A DNA stretch of 12,203 bases from Alphaproteobacteria bacterium (GTDB lineage Bacteria > Pseudomonadota > Alphaproteobacteria > UBA8366): positions 1 through 12,203 of the forward strand of contig JABJCS010000537.1 of NCBI GenBank assembly GCA_018665505.1. The letters run 5' to 3'. The position numbers were made by a program, and so were the translations under genes. This document shows, piece after piece, positions 1 through 7,718 of the stretch. The notes beneath the pieces were generated by a model. The model saw only the letters and a list, made by a program, of their open reading frames with translations. It did not search any database and was not told where the DNA came from. The first letter of the stretch is position 1. Every line of letters starts with the position of its first letter.

Positions 1-1
1 C

Positions 2-1240
2 ACCTTCGAAGATGGAAGCCAGGTGCGCGCAACGCTCGTCATTTCCTGTCTTGGTGTGCTCTCCGGGCCGACGCTCCCCAACATTCCGGGCCGCGACGAC
101 TTCCGGGGCCAAGCCTTCCACACCGCCCGTTGGCCGCACGAGCCAGTGTCGTTCGAGGGCAAGCGGGTGGGTGTCATCGGCACGGGTGCGACCGCGATCC
201 AGGCGATCCCGGAGATCGCCAAGACGGCCGACCATCTGACCGTATTCCAGCGCCATCCCAACTGGGCGGCACCGCTGCATAACTCGAAGATCACGCCAGA
301 AGAGCAGGCCGACATCAAAGCCCGCTACGACGAAATTTATGCGCGCTGTTGGGAGACGGCCGGTTGTTTCATCCACACCCCGGACCCGCGCAGCGCGCTC
401 GACGCCACGCCGGAAGAGCGGGAGGCTTTCTGGGAGAAGCTGTATTCCGAACCCGGATTCGGTATTTGGATCGGCAATTACGGGGACATCCTGACGGACG
501 AGCGCGCCAATGCGCTCGCGACCGAGTTCATGACCCGCAAGATTCGTGAGCGGGTCAACGACCCGAAGATTGCCGAAAAACTGATACCGAAGAACCACGG
601 CTTCGGCCTCCGCCGCCTGCCGCTGGAGAGCGGCTATTTCGAGGCCTATAACCGCTCGAACGTCCAGCTTGTCGACACGCTTGAAACACCGATCGAGCGT
701 ATCACCGCCGAGGGTGTCCGAACGACAGCGGAGGAGCACGAGCTCGACATCCTGGTCTACGCCACCGGCTTCGACGGGGTGACCGGCGGCTACGACAATA
801 TCGACATCCGCGGGCCTGGCGGCCGGCGCCTCCGGGATGACTGGAAGGACGACCTGCCGAAGACCTTTCTCGGCGTCATCAATGATGGCTTTCCGAATTT
901 GCTGATGGTGCTGGGACCGCACACCTCGCGCGGCAATATTCCGCGCCACATCGAGAAGATCGTCGACTTTAACATTGGTATCATCCGCCACATGCGGGAG
1001 AACGGCTACAGCCGTGTCGAGGCTCGCCCGGAAGAGGCGGAAAAGTGGCTGGCTCAAGTCAAGGACGTCAACGAGGGCCGCCTCGCGGGCCAAATACCGA
1101 GCTGGCAGACGGGCGTGAACGTCAATGTCCCCGGACGTCAGACCATCCGCGTACTGGGATATTACGGCGGCGCCATACGCTACCGCGAGCAGACGGAGCA
1201 GGTCGCCGCCGGGGGATACAAGGAACTGATGTTCCGCTGA
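2..1240 (+). CDS. Type I Baeyer-Villiger monooxygenase (flavin-containing monooxygenase family), 5'-truncated by window edge
   Basis: The reading frame is open from base 2 and the first in-window start-like codon (GTG at 23) is internal, so the true start lies upstream. About 412 residues are present; the family is usually 500-600, so the N-terminal FAD-binding Rossmann motif is missing. The Baeyer-Villiger fingerprint FxGxxxHTxxW is perfect at nt 101-133 (FRGQAFHTARW), followed by the NADPH-binding GTGATA at nt 179-196. A YATGFD motif follows, as does the C-terminal FPNLLMVLGPHTSRG region typical of cyclohexanone/phenylacetone monooxygenase-like enzymes. Such enzymes insert oxygen next to a carbonyl, giving esters or lactones, using FAD and NADPH in the cytosol. 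Some members instead oxidise sulfur or nitrogen. The substrate cannot be read here. The gene converges on the deacetylase-like gene with 24 bp between stops. Its GC content is clearly higher than that of the block to its right. Confidence 0.93.
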   Translation, partial: TFEDGSQVRATLVISCLGVLSGPTLPNIPGRDDFRGQAFHTARWPHEPVSFEGKRVGVIGTGATAIQAIPEIAKTADHLTVFQRHPNWAAPLHNSKITPEEQADIKARYDEIYARCWETAGCFIHTPDPRSALDATPEEREAFWEKLYSEPGFGIWIGNYGDILTDERANALATEFMTRKIRERVNDPKIAEKLIPKNHGFGLRRLPLESGYFEAYNRSNVQLVDTLETPIERITAEGVRTTAEEHELDILVYATGFDGVTGGYDNIDIRGPGGRRLRDDWKDDLPKTFLGVINDGFPNLLMVLGPHTSRGNIPRHIEKIVDFNIGIIRHMRENGYSRVEARPEEAEKWLAQVKDVNEGRLAGQIPSWQTGVNVNVPGRQTIRVLGYYGGAIRYREQTEQVAAGGYKELMFR

Positions 1241-1264
1241 CGCCTTAGTGGCGCCGGGGAGCCT

Positions 1265-2170
1265 CTAGGCGAGCGTTCCATCTTGAAGTTCGGGAATAGG
1301 CGCATCGTAATAGGGCAGTTTGTCAACGCGCGGTGTCCAAGAGCCATCGTCTATGCATTTTTGGACGTGCTTTGCGATTTCTTCCATTGTTGCAAACCAG
1401 ACGTCACCAGTGTTTTGCATATACTCGATCATCTCGCCTATGCGTTCGCACCGTGCCAGACGTCCGGATACGAAGGGATGCCAAACGGTAATCCACAACC
1501 CCTGATGCTGACGCATCGCTTCGAATTCAGACATAAAGACATTCATGGCTTCATCCGGTGATTTGATCGGCATCATGTAGTGCATATCAGGTGCGTGGGT
1601 GAAATGTGGCCAGTCATCCATCGCCCATTGTGTTGGAAGCTCAATAATCTGACCTTTGTCCGTTTGTAGAACATAGGGGATGTCATCCCCCATCAGACTG
1701 GCGTCATAAATTATTCCTTTATCAATCAAGAAATCGGTAGAGCTTTTAGAATAATTATAGAGCGGCGCACGCCACCCTCTCGGGTTTTTGCCGGTCATTT
1801 TTTTGATGACGTCAATTTGGCGATCAAACCAATAGAGTTCTTCTTCCGGCTTCAACTTGTTAGGGTTCTCATGCAGATACCCGTGCGCCGCTATCTCGTG
1901 CCCACCTTCCAAAATCATTTCAACCAGATGGGGGTATCGCTCCATGCACCACGCCGGGTAAAAGAATGTCTGTTTAATGTCATAGCGTTGGTACATATCC
2001 AGAATTCTCGGAATGGCGACCACATCATATTTAAGCCAAGACATTGTCGCCATCATATCCGGCGCTCTTTCGCCATGCTCAAGGTGGAGGATACTATCTG
2101 TGTCGATATCAAATGTGATGGCGCAGGCTACTTTGGCATCGTTTGGCCATGGAACTGGATTTTTGATCAT
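1265..2170 (-). CDS. NodB-fold polysaccharide deacetylase family protein, PuuE/HpPgdA-like cytosolic amide hydrolase
   Basis: The protein has 301 residues. The CE4/NodB metal motif is visible: FDIDTD (D21, D23) and the HxxxH pair AHGYLHE (H96, H100). These are followed by a GWRAPLYNYS motif and a C-terminal WHP segment (VWHPFVSGR), where the family has its last catalytic histidine. There is no signal peptide or membrane segment. A cytosolic small-molecule amidase (as in PuuE allantoinase or the HpPgdA-like subfamily) is therefore more likely than a cell-wall deacetylase. The ATG at 2170 has a GAGGA Shine-Dalgarno about 9 nt upstream. It is the last gene of a minus-strand run, 40 bp after the triple-RidA gene. 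With the upstream FAD hydroxylase it suggests hydrolysis of a C-N bond after ring oxidation; that role is inference. Low GC is shared with its two partners. Confidence 0.85.
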   Translation of the reverse strand: MIKNPVPWPNDAKVACAITFDIDTDSILHLEHGERAPDMMATMSWLKYDVVAIPRILDMYQRYDIKQTFFYPAWCMERYPHLVEMILEGGHEIAAHGYLHENPNKLKPEEELYWFDRQIDVIKKMTGKNPRGWRAPLYNYSKSSTDFLIDKGIIYDASLMGDDIPYVLQTDKGQIIELPTQWAMDDWPHFTHAPDMHYMMPIKSPDEAMNVFMSEFEAMRQHQGLWITVWHPFVSGRLARCERIGEMIEYMQNTGDVWFATMEEIAKHVQKCIDDGSWTPRVDKLPYYDAPIPELQDGTLA

Positions 2171-2210
2171 TAAAACGTCCTCGGTTGAATGTCTGGATTT
2201 CTAGGCGATG

Positions 2211-3449
2211 CTAGTTTGACTTCATGGCGATGCAGTCGGCCTGAATAAGCAGCCCCGGTTGGGACAATTCATAGGCCCTTACCGGTGTCATGGCCGGGCT
2301 GGAATGAGGGGCCATTTCTGCCCAAACGGCCATGGCTGCATGGAGTTCTTCACTGACGTCATTGCCCTCGGACGCGAAGAACAAATTTAGCTTCACAACA
2401 TCATCAAGTGTTGCACCCGATGGCGCCAAGGCGTCTTTGAGGCGCCCAAATACGATCCTTGACTGTTCCCCTATATCGCCTGGTGCCATGACCTCGCCGT
2501 CAAGTCCTTGTGCGACTTGTCCACCAATCCAAATTTCACCCAGCGCGTTGATACCGTCCGTAAAATAACCATCATGAACCTTTGTCAGCGCGGTTCCAAT
2601 TGATGCGCGCTCGTGGGTGCCCTTAAAAGCCATGGCATCGATTTCGAGATCAAGGCCAGGATAAAGCAGATCAACGCCAAAACAGGTCACAGCGGGGCCA
2701 CTGGATCCAAAGTATTCCTTGGTTACATCTAAAATTCTGTCCAAGAATGACGTTCCATCAGACTCTGTGCTGTCATATTTCACACATATTTTGACATGCC
2801 CAACATCTTCGAATGATGCGCCACCATCTTTCAAAACATTGCCGATGAAATCGTAAATTGCGCGGGTTTGTGCGCTTAAATTACCAACGTGGACGGAATC
2901 ACCGTTTTTGTCGGAAGAAATTTGGCCTCCAACAAAAACTCGACCGCCGACCTCCCAACCTTGCGAAAGCGGCACTGGAATACTCCAATCCCAGCTGCCC
3001 TTGGGCATAATACGTTTGCGGTTAGATCTAGATTCACCCTGCAGGGCGATTCCTTCAATTTGAATGAGTTGCCCGTGATATGGCATTCCCTTAATTCGAA
3101 CCGCAGTCGCCGCTGGACCCGGATTGGGAAAATACTCAAGGCGAACCTTGGTCATTTTCTCCCAATATTCAGTTGCATCTTCATCTGCTCCGTCAAACAC
3201 ATAGTAAGTATTTAGACGCACAAGATCGCTTAATTCTAACCCAGCACTCGCAAGTGTGGCTTTCATATTTTCGAACACGCATCGCGTTTGCGAACTTATA
3301 TCCCCAGGCGCAACAAGTTCGCCATCATGGGTCAACGCTTGTTGTCCGCTAATGAAAACCTGATCTCCAATTTCTATAGCTTGAGAAAATGGAGAGGCTG
3401 TCTTCCAACGCCAATTGCTGTCTGTGTATTTTTTTGTTTCGTGAGACAT
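2211..3449 (-). CDS. Triple-domain RidA/YjgF/YER057c/UK114 family protein
   Basis: The 412 residues divide into three RidA-like units of 120-130 residues: about 13-137, 144-276 and 281-412. Each repeats the family pattern: an FISGQ/FVGGQ/WIGGQ strand, a D[IL]xxQxR helix start, a GA/GLxLxDV segment, a PAxT strand and a final I-x-[AI]-[ED]-x-[IM]-A strand. Normal RidA is a single domain of about 130 residues forming a homotrimer with clefts between subunits; this polypeptide may form one trimer by itself. The carboxylate-binding Arg105 of E. coli RidA (in PARSC) is replaced in all three units: A114, V254 and M387. Imine/enamine deamination of amino-acid intermediates is therefore doubtful, and the protein resembles arginine-less Rid subgroups. 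The ATG at 3449 has an AGGAA Shine-Dalgarno. The flanking hydroxylase and amide-hydrolase genes suggest work on a reactive nitrogen-containing intermediate, as RutC does in uracil breakdown (inference). Confidence 0.88.
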   Translation of the reverse strand: MSHETKKYTDSNWRWKTASPFSQAIEIGDQVFISGQQALTHDGELVAPGDISSQTRCVFENMKATLASAGLELSDLVRLNTYYVFDGADEDATEYWEKMTKVRLEYFPNPGPAATAVRIKGMPYHGQLIQIEGIALQGESRSNRKRIMPKGSWDWSIPVPLSQGWEVGGRVFVGGQISSDKNGDSVHVGNLSAQTRAIYDFIGNVLKDGGASFEDVGHVKICVKYDSTESDGTSFLDRILDVTKEYFGSSGPAVTCFGVDLLYPGLDLEIDAMAFKGTHERASIGTALTKVHDGYFTDGINALGEIWIGGQVAQGLDGEVMAPGDIGEQSRIVFGRLKDALAPSGATLDDVVKLNLFFASEGNDVSEELHAAMAVWAEMAPHSSPAMTPVRAYELSQPGLLIQADCIAMKSN

Positions 3450-3607
3450 TTATCGTTCCTGTGCATTAGAAAACGCGATCATATCCCTTTGCGATTGGCG
3501 CAAGCGGAGCTTGAGTCAAAGGAAAAGGCCCGTGCCTCAAGCCTTGCGGTGAACTGCGCTATACAGTCTCCGCCTGAGTTGCGTTTCGTGCCGTCACCAG
3601 TTTGATA
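3450..3607 (-). other. Intra-cluster gap between hydroxylase and RidA genes with terminator-like hairpin
   Basis: These 158 bases separate two genes on the same strand, and I see no convincing ORF in them. Perfect 7-bp arms (GCTTGAG at 3509-3515, CTCAAGC at 3536-3542) could pair across 20 bases. On the transcribed (minus) strand, an alternative small hairpin AGGC-acgg-GCCT at 3526-3537 is followed directly by a T-rich run. The two pairings are mutually exclusive. This could be a weak terminator or attenuator that lowers expression of the two downstream genes relative to the hydroxylase, but the stems are short and chance is possible. The Shine-Dalgarno of the RidA gene lies at the low-coordinate edge. 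Confidence 0.3.
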
Positions 3608-4693
3608 TCACGCAGCTAAAGGCTCAATCTCATTCTCATAGCGTATTGCAATGGGATCTACATTATGCCGACCGAGGAAGAGCCCTTTTTGCGAACATTT
3701 TACGACCGCGTTAGCAACCGGACGACGGCCTGCCTCGTATTCACGCAGAGCTTGATCAACATTTTGGGTTTTAGCGAATTCGTCTCGTAGAGCCAGCGCA
3801 TCAACAAACGTCTGACTCGCCCCTTGAGCCATATCCGGCATCATTGGATGCGCCGAATCGCCAATAAGAGTAACACGCCCGTGTGTCCACTTATAAAGAA
3901 CTCCCTCAACATCGAGTAGCGGGCTTTGTACAAGTAAGTCTTTCGGCGTATTGCTGAGTGTTTGTGGAATGGGTGTTTTTGTCCAACTGCTGAAAAATTC
4001 GAAGAACTCTTCAAAGGTGTTAGCGCCAGATACCGATCCAAACCAATACGCCTTTCCCTTGCCAATTGGGATAAAGGACAACCAGCCCCCTGCCGCGTAA
4101 AATCCGGTTTGGGCGGCGGGATCCACATCGACGTCATTTAGGTCAATAACGGAACGGAAGCGATATGCATAGAGATCGTTGGGGCGGAAAGTTACGCCGC
4201 CAATCAATTGCTCACGGACATTGGAATTGATGCCATCAGCGCCGATGATGACATCGGCTTCATAGGTTTCGCCATTGCTAAAACGGCAAATCGCCTTGTC
4301 ATCTGCATTTTCCACCGAAACCACGTCGTGGCTGAATTTGATCTTCTCTAGACCTACAGCGTCGCCTAACATCTGGGCTAGTTTTGGCCGAAAGAGTCCG
4401 ACCGCGGGGGCACCATATTTCTCTGGCCAATTGCTCGTATCAGTCGAAAATAGCTGCTTCCCTTCAGGATCAAGCTCAATGTAGCTATCAAGTTTAAGCG
4501 CAATTTCGTCGTATTGCTGGCGAAGACCCAGGCCATAAATTGCCCGCCCGGCATTTGGCCAAAGATTGAAGCCGGTACCTGTCGTTCTGATGTCGGGCGC
4601 CTTTTCGAATACATCCACTTCGTAGCCTAATGACAACAAACCTATCGCCGCAGAAAGTCCGCCCACTCCGGCACCACAAATTCCAATTCTCAT
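3608..4693 (-). CDS. FAD-dependent aromatic-type hydroxylase (group A flavoprotein monooxygenase, salicylate hydroxylase/HpxO-like)
   Basis: The protein has 361 residues from the chosen start. It shows all three group A markers: the N-terminal FAD motif GAGVGG (7-12) with E30 at the end of strand 2, the DG motif GADG (151-154) with the usual following SNVR, and the GD motif GDSAHPMMPDMAQG (278-291). A family-typical ALREYEAGRR helix follows. These enzymes are cytosolic, use NAD(P)H and FAD, and hydroxylate aromatic rings or N-heterocycles such as salicylate, 6-hydroxynicotinate or urate. The specific substrate is not readable. An in-frame start 16 codons upstream (4741) is possible, but ATG 4693 has an AGAGGG Shine-Dalgarno at good spacing and places the FAD motif at the normal distance from the N-terminus. 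It is the first gene of the minus-strand run, followed by the triple-RidA and NodB-fold genes. The usual ED after the GD motif is replaced by VD (VDALAL). Confidence 0.9.
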   Translation of the reverse strand: MRIGICGAGVGGLSAAIGLLSLGYEVDVFEKAPDIRTTGTGFNLWPNAGRAIYGLGLRQQYDEIALKLDSYIELDPEGKQLFSTDTSNWPEKYGAPAVGLFRPKLAQMLGDAVGLEKIKFSHDVVSVENADDKAICRFSNGETYEADVIIGADGINSNVREQLIGGVTFRPNDLYAYRFRSVIDLNDVDVDPAAQTGFYAAGGWLSFIPIGKGKAYWFGSVSGANTFEEFFEFFSSWTKTPIPQTLSNTPKDLLVQSPLLDVEGVLYKWTHGRVTLIGDSAHPMMPDMAQGASQTFVDALALRDEFAKTQNVDQALREYEAGRRPVANAVVKCSQKGLFLGRHNVDPIAIRYENEIEPLAA

Positions 4694-5189
4694 TTCGTTT
4701 TCCCTCTCTTCTGCCGGGAGCGTTATATGAAACAACGACAACCCTATAACCTGACTTTCCGTCTATCTTCCTAAAGTCTGGCTCGTTGACGTGGCACCAG
4801 ACCAATCAACAGTACCGAAGACGCAATTTAGGCGCTTTCAGCCACGTCGACGTTAGATTTCGTCGACACCTCATGCTCAGCCAGAAGAATCCGACGCGCA
4901 GAAAATCAGCCTAATATGGGAATTGTTACCACAAGTATAACGAAGCGCAAGCTCGCGAGTAACCAACGGTCATTGCTGATTTGACCGGCGAGCGGTTACG
5001 ACAAACTACAGTTTTCGAGACATGAGAATTGGCGATGCCCGCGCGACGGTGGCACGGTCTTCGGCTCAGGAATTGAGTTCGGTTCTCTGGGGAAGGCTAG
5101 GTCCAAGCGGCACCTTGAGATTCAACTCCTGGGCCGTATTTTGAGAAGTATGCTAGTGCCGCTCGTCCCCAGATGTGGAAGGTCAAGCT
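4694..5189. other. Divergent intergenic region with inverted repeats, no gene
   Basis: About 500 bases lie between the hydroxylase start (-) and the dioxygenase start (+). Open frames here are short, lack recognisable motifs and overlap real genes at their ends. The region must hold the promoters of both transcription units, but I could not find a convincing paired -35/-10 for either. Several inverted repeats are present: GTCGACG/CGTCGAC (4846-4867), GACGTGGC (4788-4795) with its reverse complement GCCACGTC (4841-4848), and CGGTCA/TGACCG (4967-4987). No regulator gene is adjacent to explain them. Confidence 0.6.
4846..4867. promoter_or_regulatory. Candidate operator: perfect 7-bp inverted repeat
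   Basis: GTCGACG and CGTCGAC form perfect 7-bp arms separated by 8 AT-rich bases. The spacing puts half-site centres about 15 bp apart, roughly one and a half helical turns. It lies about 155 bp upstream of the hydroxylase start and 320 bp upstream of the dioxygenase start, so it is far from either probable core promoter. The first arm overlaps the distal copy of the 8-bp repeat GACGTGGC/GCCACGTC. A binding site for a dimeric regulator is plausible, but the regulator is unknown. Confidence 0.3.
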
Positions 5190-6590
5190 ATGAAGGATGA
5201 ATTCGAAAAGAACGGTTATTACGTCCTGCGGGGCGTCCTGACGGAGGCGGAAGTGGACCGTCTCGCAGGGCCAATCCGCGCAGCCTTTAACCGCGGCGAT
5301 TATGACACCTATAAGGAGGGGTCGGCATATCCATTGCCGGGTATCCATTCAATGGGCCCGCGGGTTTTGGAAGAACACCCGGACATCGCGGAAGTGAGCC
5401 TCGCGCACCCTGCCATCATGGCGGCGATCCAAGAGCTCTTCGGTGAGCCCGCCACATTGGCGCAATATTGGTCCATTATGCGCCCACCAGGAGCGGGTTT
5501 GAGCGACAAGCCGTTCGTTAAAGGCAGCGGCGCCCATTACGACTACAAGCCTTGGCGAAGCGTCGGCTCCTACGTCAAGTGGATGTTCGCGGTGATCCCC
5601 TTCATCGACTACACGGAAACCGCAGGCCCGCTCGCGGTATCACCCGGTTCGCATCGTAAATCCGCCCTATTGCCGTCGGACGGTCGCGTGCATCAGGTGG
5701 ACGCCGCCCAAGTTCCCGAGGCGCATAAAATCGAGCTGATAGATCCATCCTTGAAGAAGGGCGATGTCGTCTTGATGGACGGATTTCTGTGGCATGAGGC
5801 GCGCCCCAACTACGGCAACTCCAACCGCTGCGGGCTCTATATGAAGTTCCACGCAAAATCATCGCCACCCGCCTGCGGCCCGACAATCTACCCATCCGCC
5901 GTGCACGAGTTCCTGCCGGACGACGCCAAACACCTCATCCCCTACCATCGGGGCGATGGTCAATATGCCGCGCTGCGCGACGGGGCGGTAGGCGGCATCG
6001 ACGAAGCGCGATTGTTGATTGAAGACAGCGAAGAGAAAGTGCTCGTCATCGGAAACGGCACCGACGGATGGGGGCTTCCGAAATTCGCCGCCGCGGAAGA
6101 CCCAACCGCGGGCATTCTGGATGTTTGCAATGTTATGGGTTCCGTGGTCGCGGAAGCGCGCGAACATCTCGGATTGCAGTTGCCGTGGCTCAGCTGGCTG
6201 GTCGACCTCGCCGAGCAACCGGACGACGACGATACGGGAGAATGGAGATGCCGGGTATACGGCCATCGCCTGCAAACCGCGGCACCGGCGCTCGACGTAT
6301 CAAATGACGCAGCGGGCCAACATCGCTGGATGTCGGTCGACGAACTTGAGGAAGCACATTCGGCCGACGCATTGGATCGCGGCGCGGAAGTCCTCGACTG
6401 GCTGCGTATGTGGCAAAACCAAGAGGATGAGGAGGGACGCCCCGTCACCCGTAGCTACGGCGTCCCCACCTCTCATGTCGCGTTCTTCAAGTACAATGGA
6501 AACGGCAATCCGGAAGGCACTTATCGTGTCGGTGAATTCGACGAAGACGGCCAGCCTATGCCGGCCGAGGTATCGGCGTCGTACTCGTAA
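5190..6590 (+). CDS. Phytanoyl-CoA dioxygenase (PhyH) family enzyme fused to a degenerate Nudix-like domain
   Basis: The protein has 466 residues. Residues 1 to about 235 form a PhyH-type Fe(II)/2-oxoglutarate dioxygenase. They contain the HxD iron motif AHYDYKPW (H116, D118), the mid-domain GPLAVSPGSH (146-155) and the distal WHEARPN (H202), with R213 eleven residues later where the 2-oxoglutarate-binding Arg sits. Residues about 270-405 look like a Nudix fold: strand RLLIED, then VLVIGNGTDGWGLPKF, a helix ending AEAREHLGL (321-329), and HRWMSVDELEEA. The Nudix box GX5EX7REUXEEXGU is incomplete: E322 and E325 align with its glutamates, but the box Arg and upstream Glu are absent, so pyrophosphohydrolase activity is doubtful. 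ATG 5190 was preferred to the in-frame GTG at 5175 because GGAAGG at 5177-5182 lies 7 nt before it. The gene converges on the MetE-like gene, 39 bp away. The substrate is unknown. Confidence 0.85.
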   Translation: MKDEFEKNGYYVLRGVLTEAEVDRLAGPIRAAFNRGDYDTYKEGSAYPLPGIHSMGPRVLEEHPDIAEVSLAHPAIMAAIQELFGEPATLAQYWSIMRPPGAGLSDKPFVKGSGAHYDYKPWRSVGSYVKWMFAVIPFIDYTETAGPLAVSPGSHRKSALLPSDGRVHQVDAAQVPEAHKIELIDPSLKKGDVVLMDGFLWHEARPNYGNSNRCGLYMKFHAKSSPPACGPTIYPSAVHEFLPDDAKHLIPYHRGDGQYAALRDGAVGGIDEARLLIEDSEEKVLVIGNGTDGWGLPKFAAAEDPTAGILDVCNVMGSVVAEAREHLGLQLPWLSWLVDLAEQPDDDDTGEWRCRVYGHRLQTAAPALDVSNDAAGQHRWMSVDELEEAHSADALDRGAEVLDWLRMWQNQEDEEGRPVTRSYGVPTSHVAFFKYNGNGNPEGTYRVGEFDEDGQPMPAEVSASYS

Positions 6591-6629
6591 ACCCTCTGGT
6601 GTTCAGAGCGGTCCTTCGCTTCTTTCCTG

Positions 6630-7670
6630 TTAGCGTATTTCGTCACGGACAATCGCCGCGCCTGCGACCATCGCCTTGATCTTGCTGAGCGCGGAGGCTC
6701 GCGGCATGTATTTCAGGCCGCAGTCAGGAGCGATGATGATGCGCTCCGCCGCGCAATGAGGAAGTGCGCGACGAATGCGCTCTGCAACGGTCTCAGCTGA
6801 CTCCACCTCGTGTGTCGAGAGGTCGAGCACGCCGAGAATGATCTTCTTTTCCGGCAATTCTTCCAAGACCACACAATCGAGTTCCGACTGCGCGGTTTCG
6901 ATCGAAATACTGTGCGTAGTACAACCGGCCAGTTCCGGCAGAAAAGAATAACCTTCGGGCCGCGCGTGGATAATCGCGGCGTAGCCGAAACAGATATGCA
7001 CCGCCGTTTCGCCCTCGACGCCTTCGAGTGCCCGGTTCAGTGCCTGTAGGCCGTATTCGCGTGCTTTTTCCGGACGGGCCTGCATGTAGGGCTCGTCCAG
7101 TTGAACGACATCCGCACCCGCCTCGAACAGGCTTTTGACCTCCGCATTCACCGCTGCGGCGTAGTCGAGCGCTAGATCTGCCTCATTGTCGTAGAACTCA
7201 TTCTGTGCCTGCTGCGTCATGGTAAACGGGCCCGGCACGGTCATCTTGATCCGCCGGTCTGTATGCGCCCGCAGAAACTTTACGTCTTCGACTTCCACCG
7301 CATGCTTGCGGTGAATCTTGCCGACGATACGCGGCACCGGGTTTGGATGTCCGCTGCGGTCAAGGGCGGTTCCCGGATTGTCGATATCGACACCGTCGAG
7401 CGCAGTGGCAAAACGGTTCGAGTAGCTTTCGCGTCGGATCTCGCCATCGGTCACGATATCGAGGCCCGCCTCCTCCTGCTCGCGGATTGCGACCAGCGTC
7501 GCGTCATCTTGCGCCTGCGCGAGGAATTCCGGAGCGACCCGCCATAGTTCGCGCGCGCGCGTGCGCGGTGGGAACCGTCCGGCGAGTTTTTCTCGGTCAA
7601 TCAGCCAGTCGGGTTGCGCGTAGGATCCGACGAGGGAGGTCGGTAGCAGTGTGTGGCCTGTTTTGCTCAT
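6630..7670 (-). CDS. Stand-alone MetE C-terminal-type (COG0620) zinc-dependent thiol methyltransferase
   Basis: The protein has 346 residues, matching only the catalytic C-terminal half of cobalamin-independent methionine synthase (full MetE is about 750). The start LPTSLVGSYAQP and the barrel motif QLDEPYMQ (190-197) are typical. All four zinc ligands align with MetE: H225 and C227 in HICFGY, E258 in SISIE, and C317 in APDCGLK, followed by R324. The zinc would activate a thiol for alkyl transfer. In this family that may mean homocysteine methylation, or other thiols as in epoxyalkane:coenzyme M transferases. An upstream in-frame start at 7700 exists, but ATG 7670 has a GAAGGAAGA Shine-Dalgarno at correct distance. 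It is the last gene of the minus-strand operon, 48 bp after the methyltransferase gene. Beside a DszB-like desulfinase it suggests organosulfur metabolism rather than housekeeping methionine synthesis (inference). Confidence 0.88.
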   Translation of the reverse strand: MSKTGHTLLPTSLVGSYAQPDWLIDREKLAGRFPPRTRARELWRVAPEFLAQAQDDATLVAIREQEEAGLDIVTDGEIRRESYSNRFATALDGVDIDNPGTALDRSGHPNPVPRIVGKIHRKHAVEVEDVKFLRAHTDRRIKMTVPGPFTMTQQAQNEFYDNEADLALDYAAAVNAEVKSLFEAGADVVQLDEPYMQARPEKAREYGLQALNRALEGVEGETAVHICFGYAAIIHARPEGYSFLPELAGCTTHSISIETAQSELDCVVLEELPEKKIILGVLDLSTHEVESAETVAERIRRALPHCAAERIIIAPDCGLKYMPRASALSKIKAMVAGAAIVRDEIR

Positions 7671-7718
7671 GGAATCTTCCTTCTCACTCTTTCCGCCCAC
7701 TCGATGATCACTGGCGCC

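Noticed and set aside
1241..1264. CGCC-ttagt-GGCG hairpin as a bidirectional terminator
   Set aside because: Only 4 paired bases and no T-run; too weak to call in 24 bases.
4694..4741. Upstream ATG adding 16 residues to the flavin hydroxylase
   Set aside because: The added residues are not typical of the family and include the AGAGGG Shine-Dalgarno for ATG 4693.
5175..5189. Upstream GTG start for the dioxygenase gene
   Set aside because: The GTG overlaps the GGAAGG that serves as the Shine-Dalgarno for ATG 5190, which fits the normal PhyH N-terminus.
5859..6448. Long minus-strand open frames (138 and 162 codons)
   Set aside because: Antisense shadows of the high-GC dioxygenase-Nudix gene; translations show arginine/serine-rich composition typical of shadow frames.
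6594..6608. CTCTG-gtgtt-CAGAG hairpin as a terminator between convergent genes
   Set aside because: Stem of only 5 bp and no T-run directly after it on either strand.
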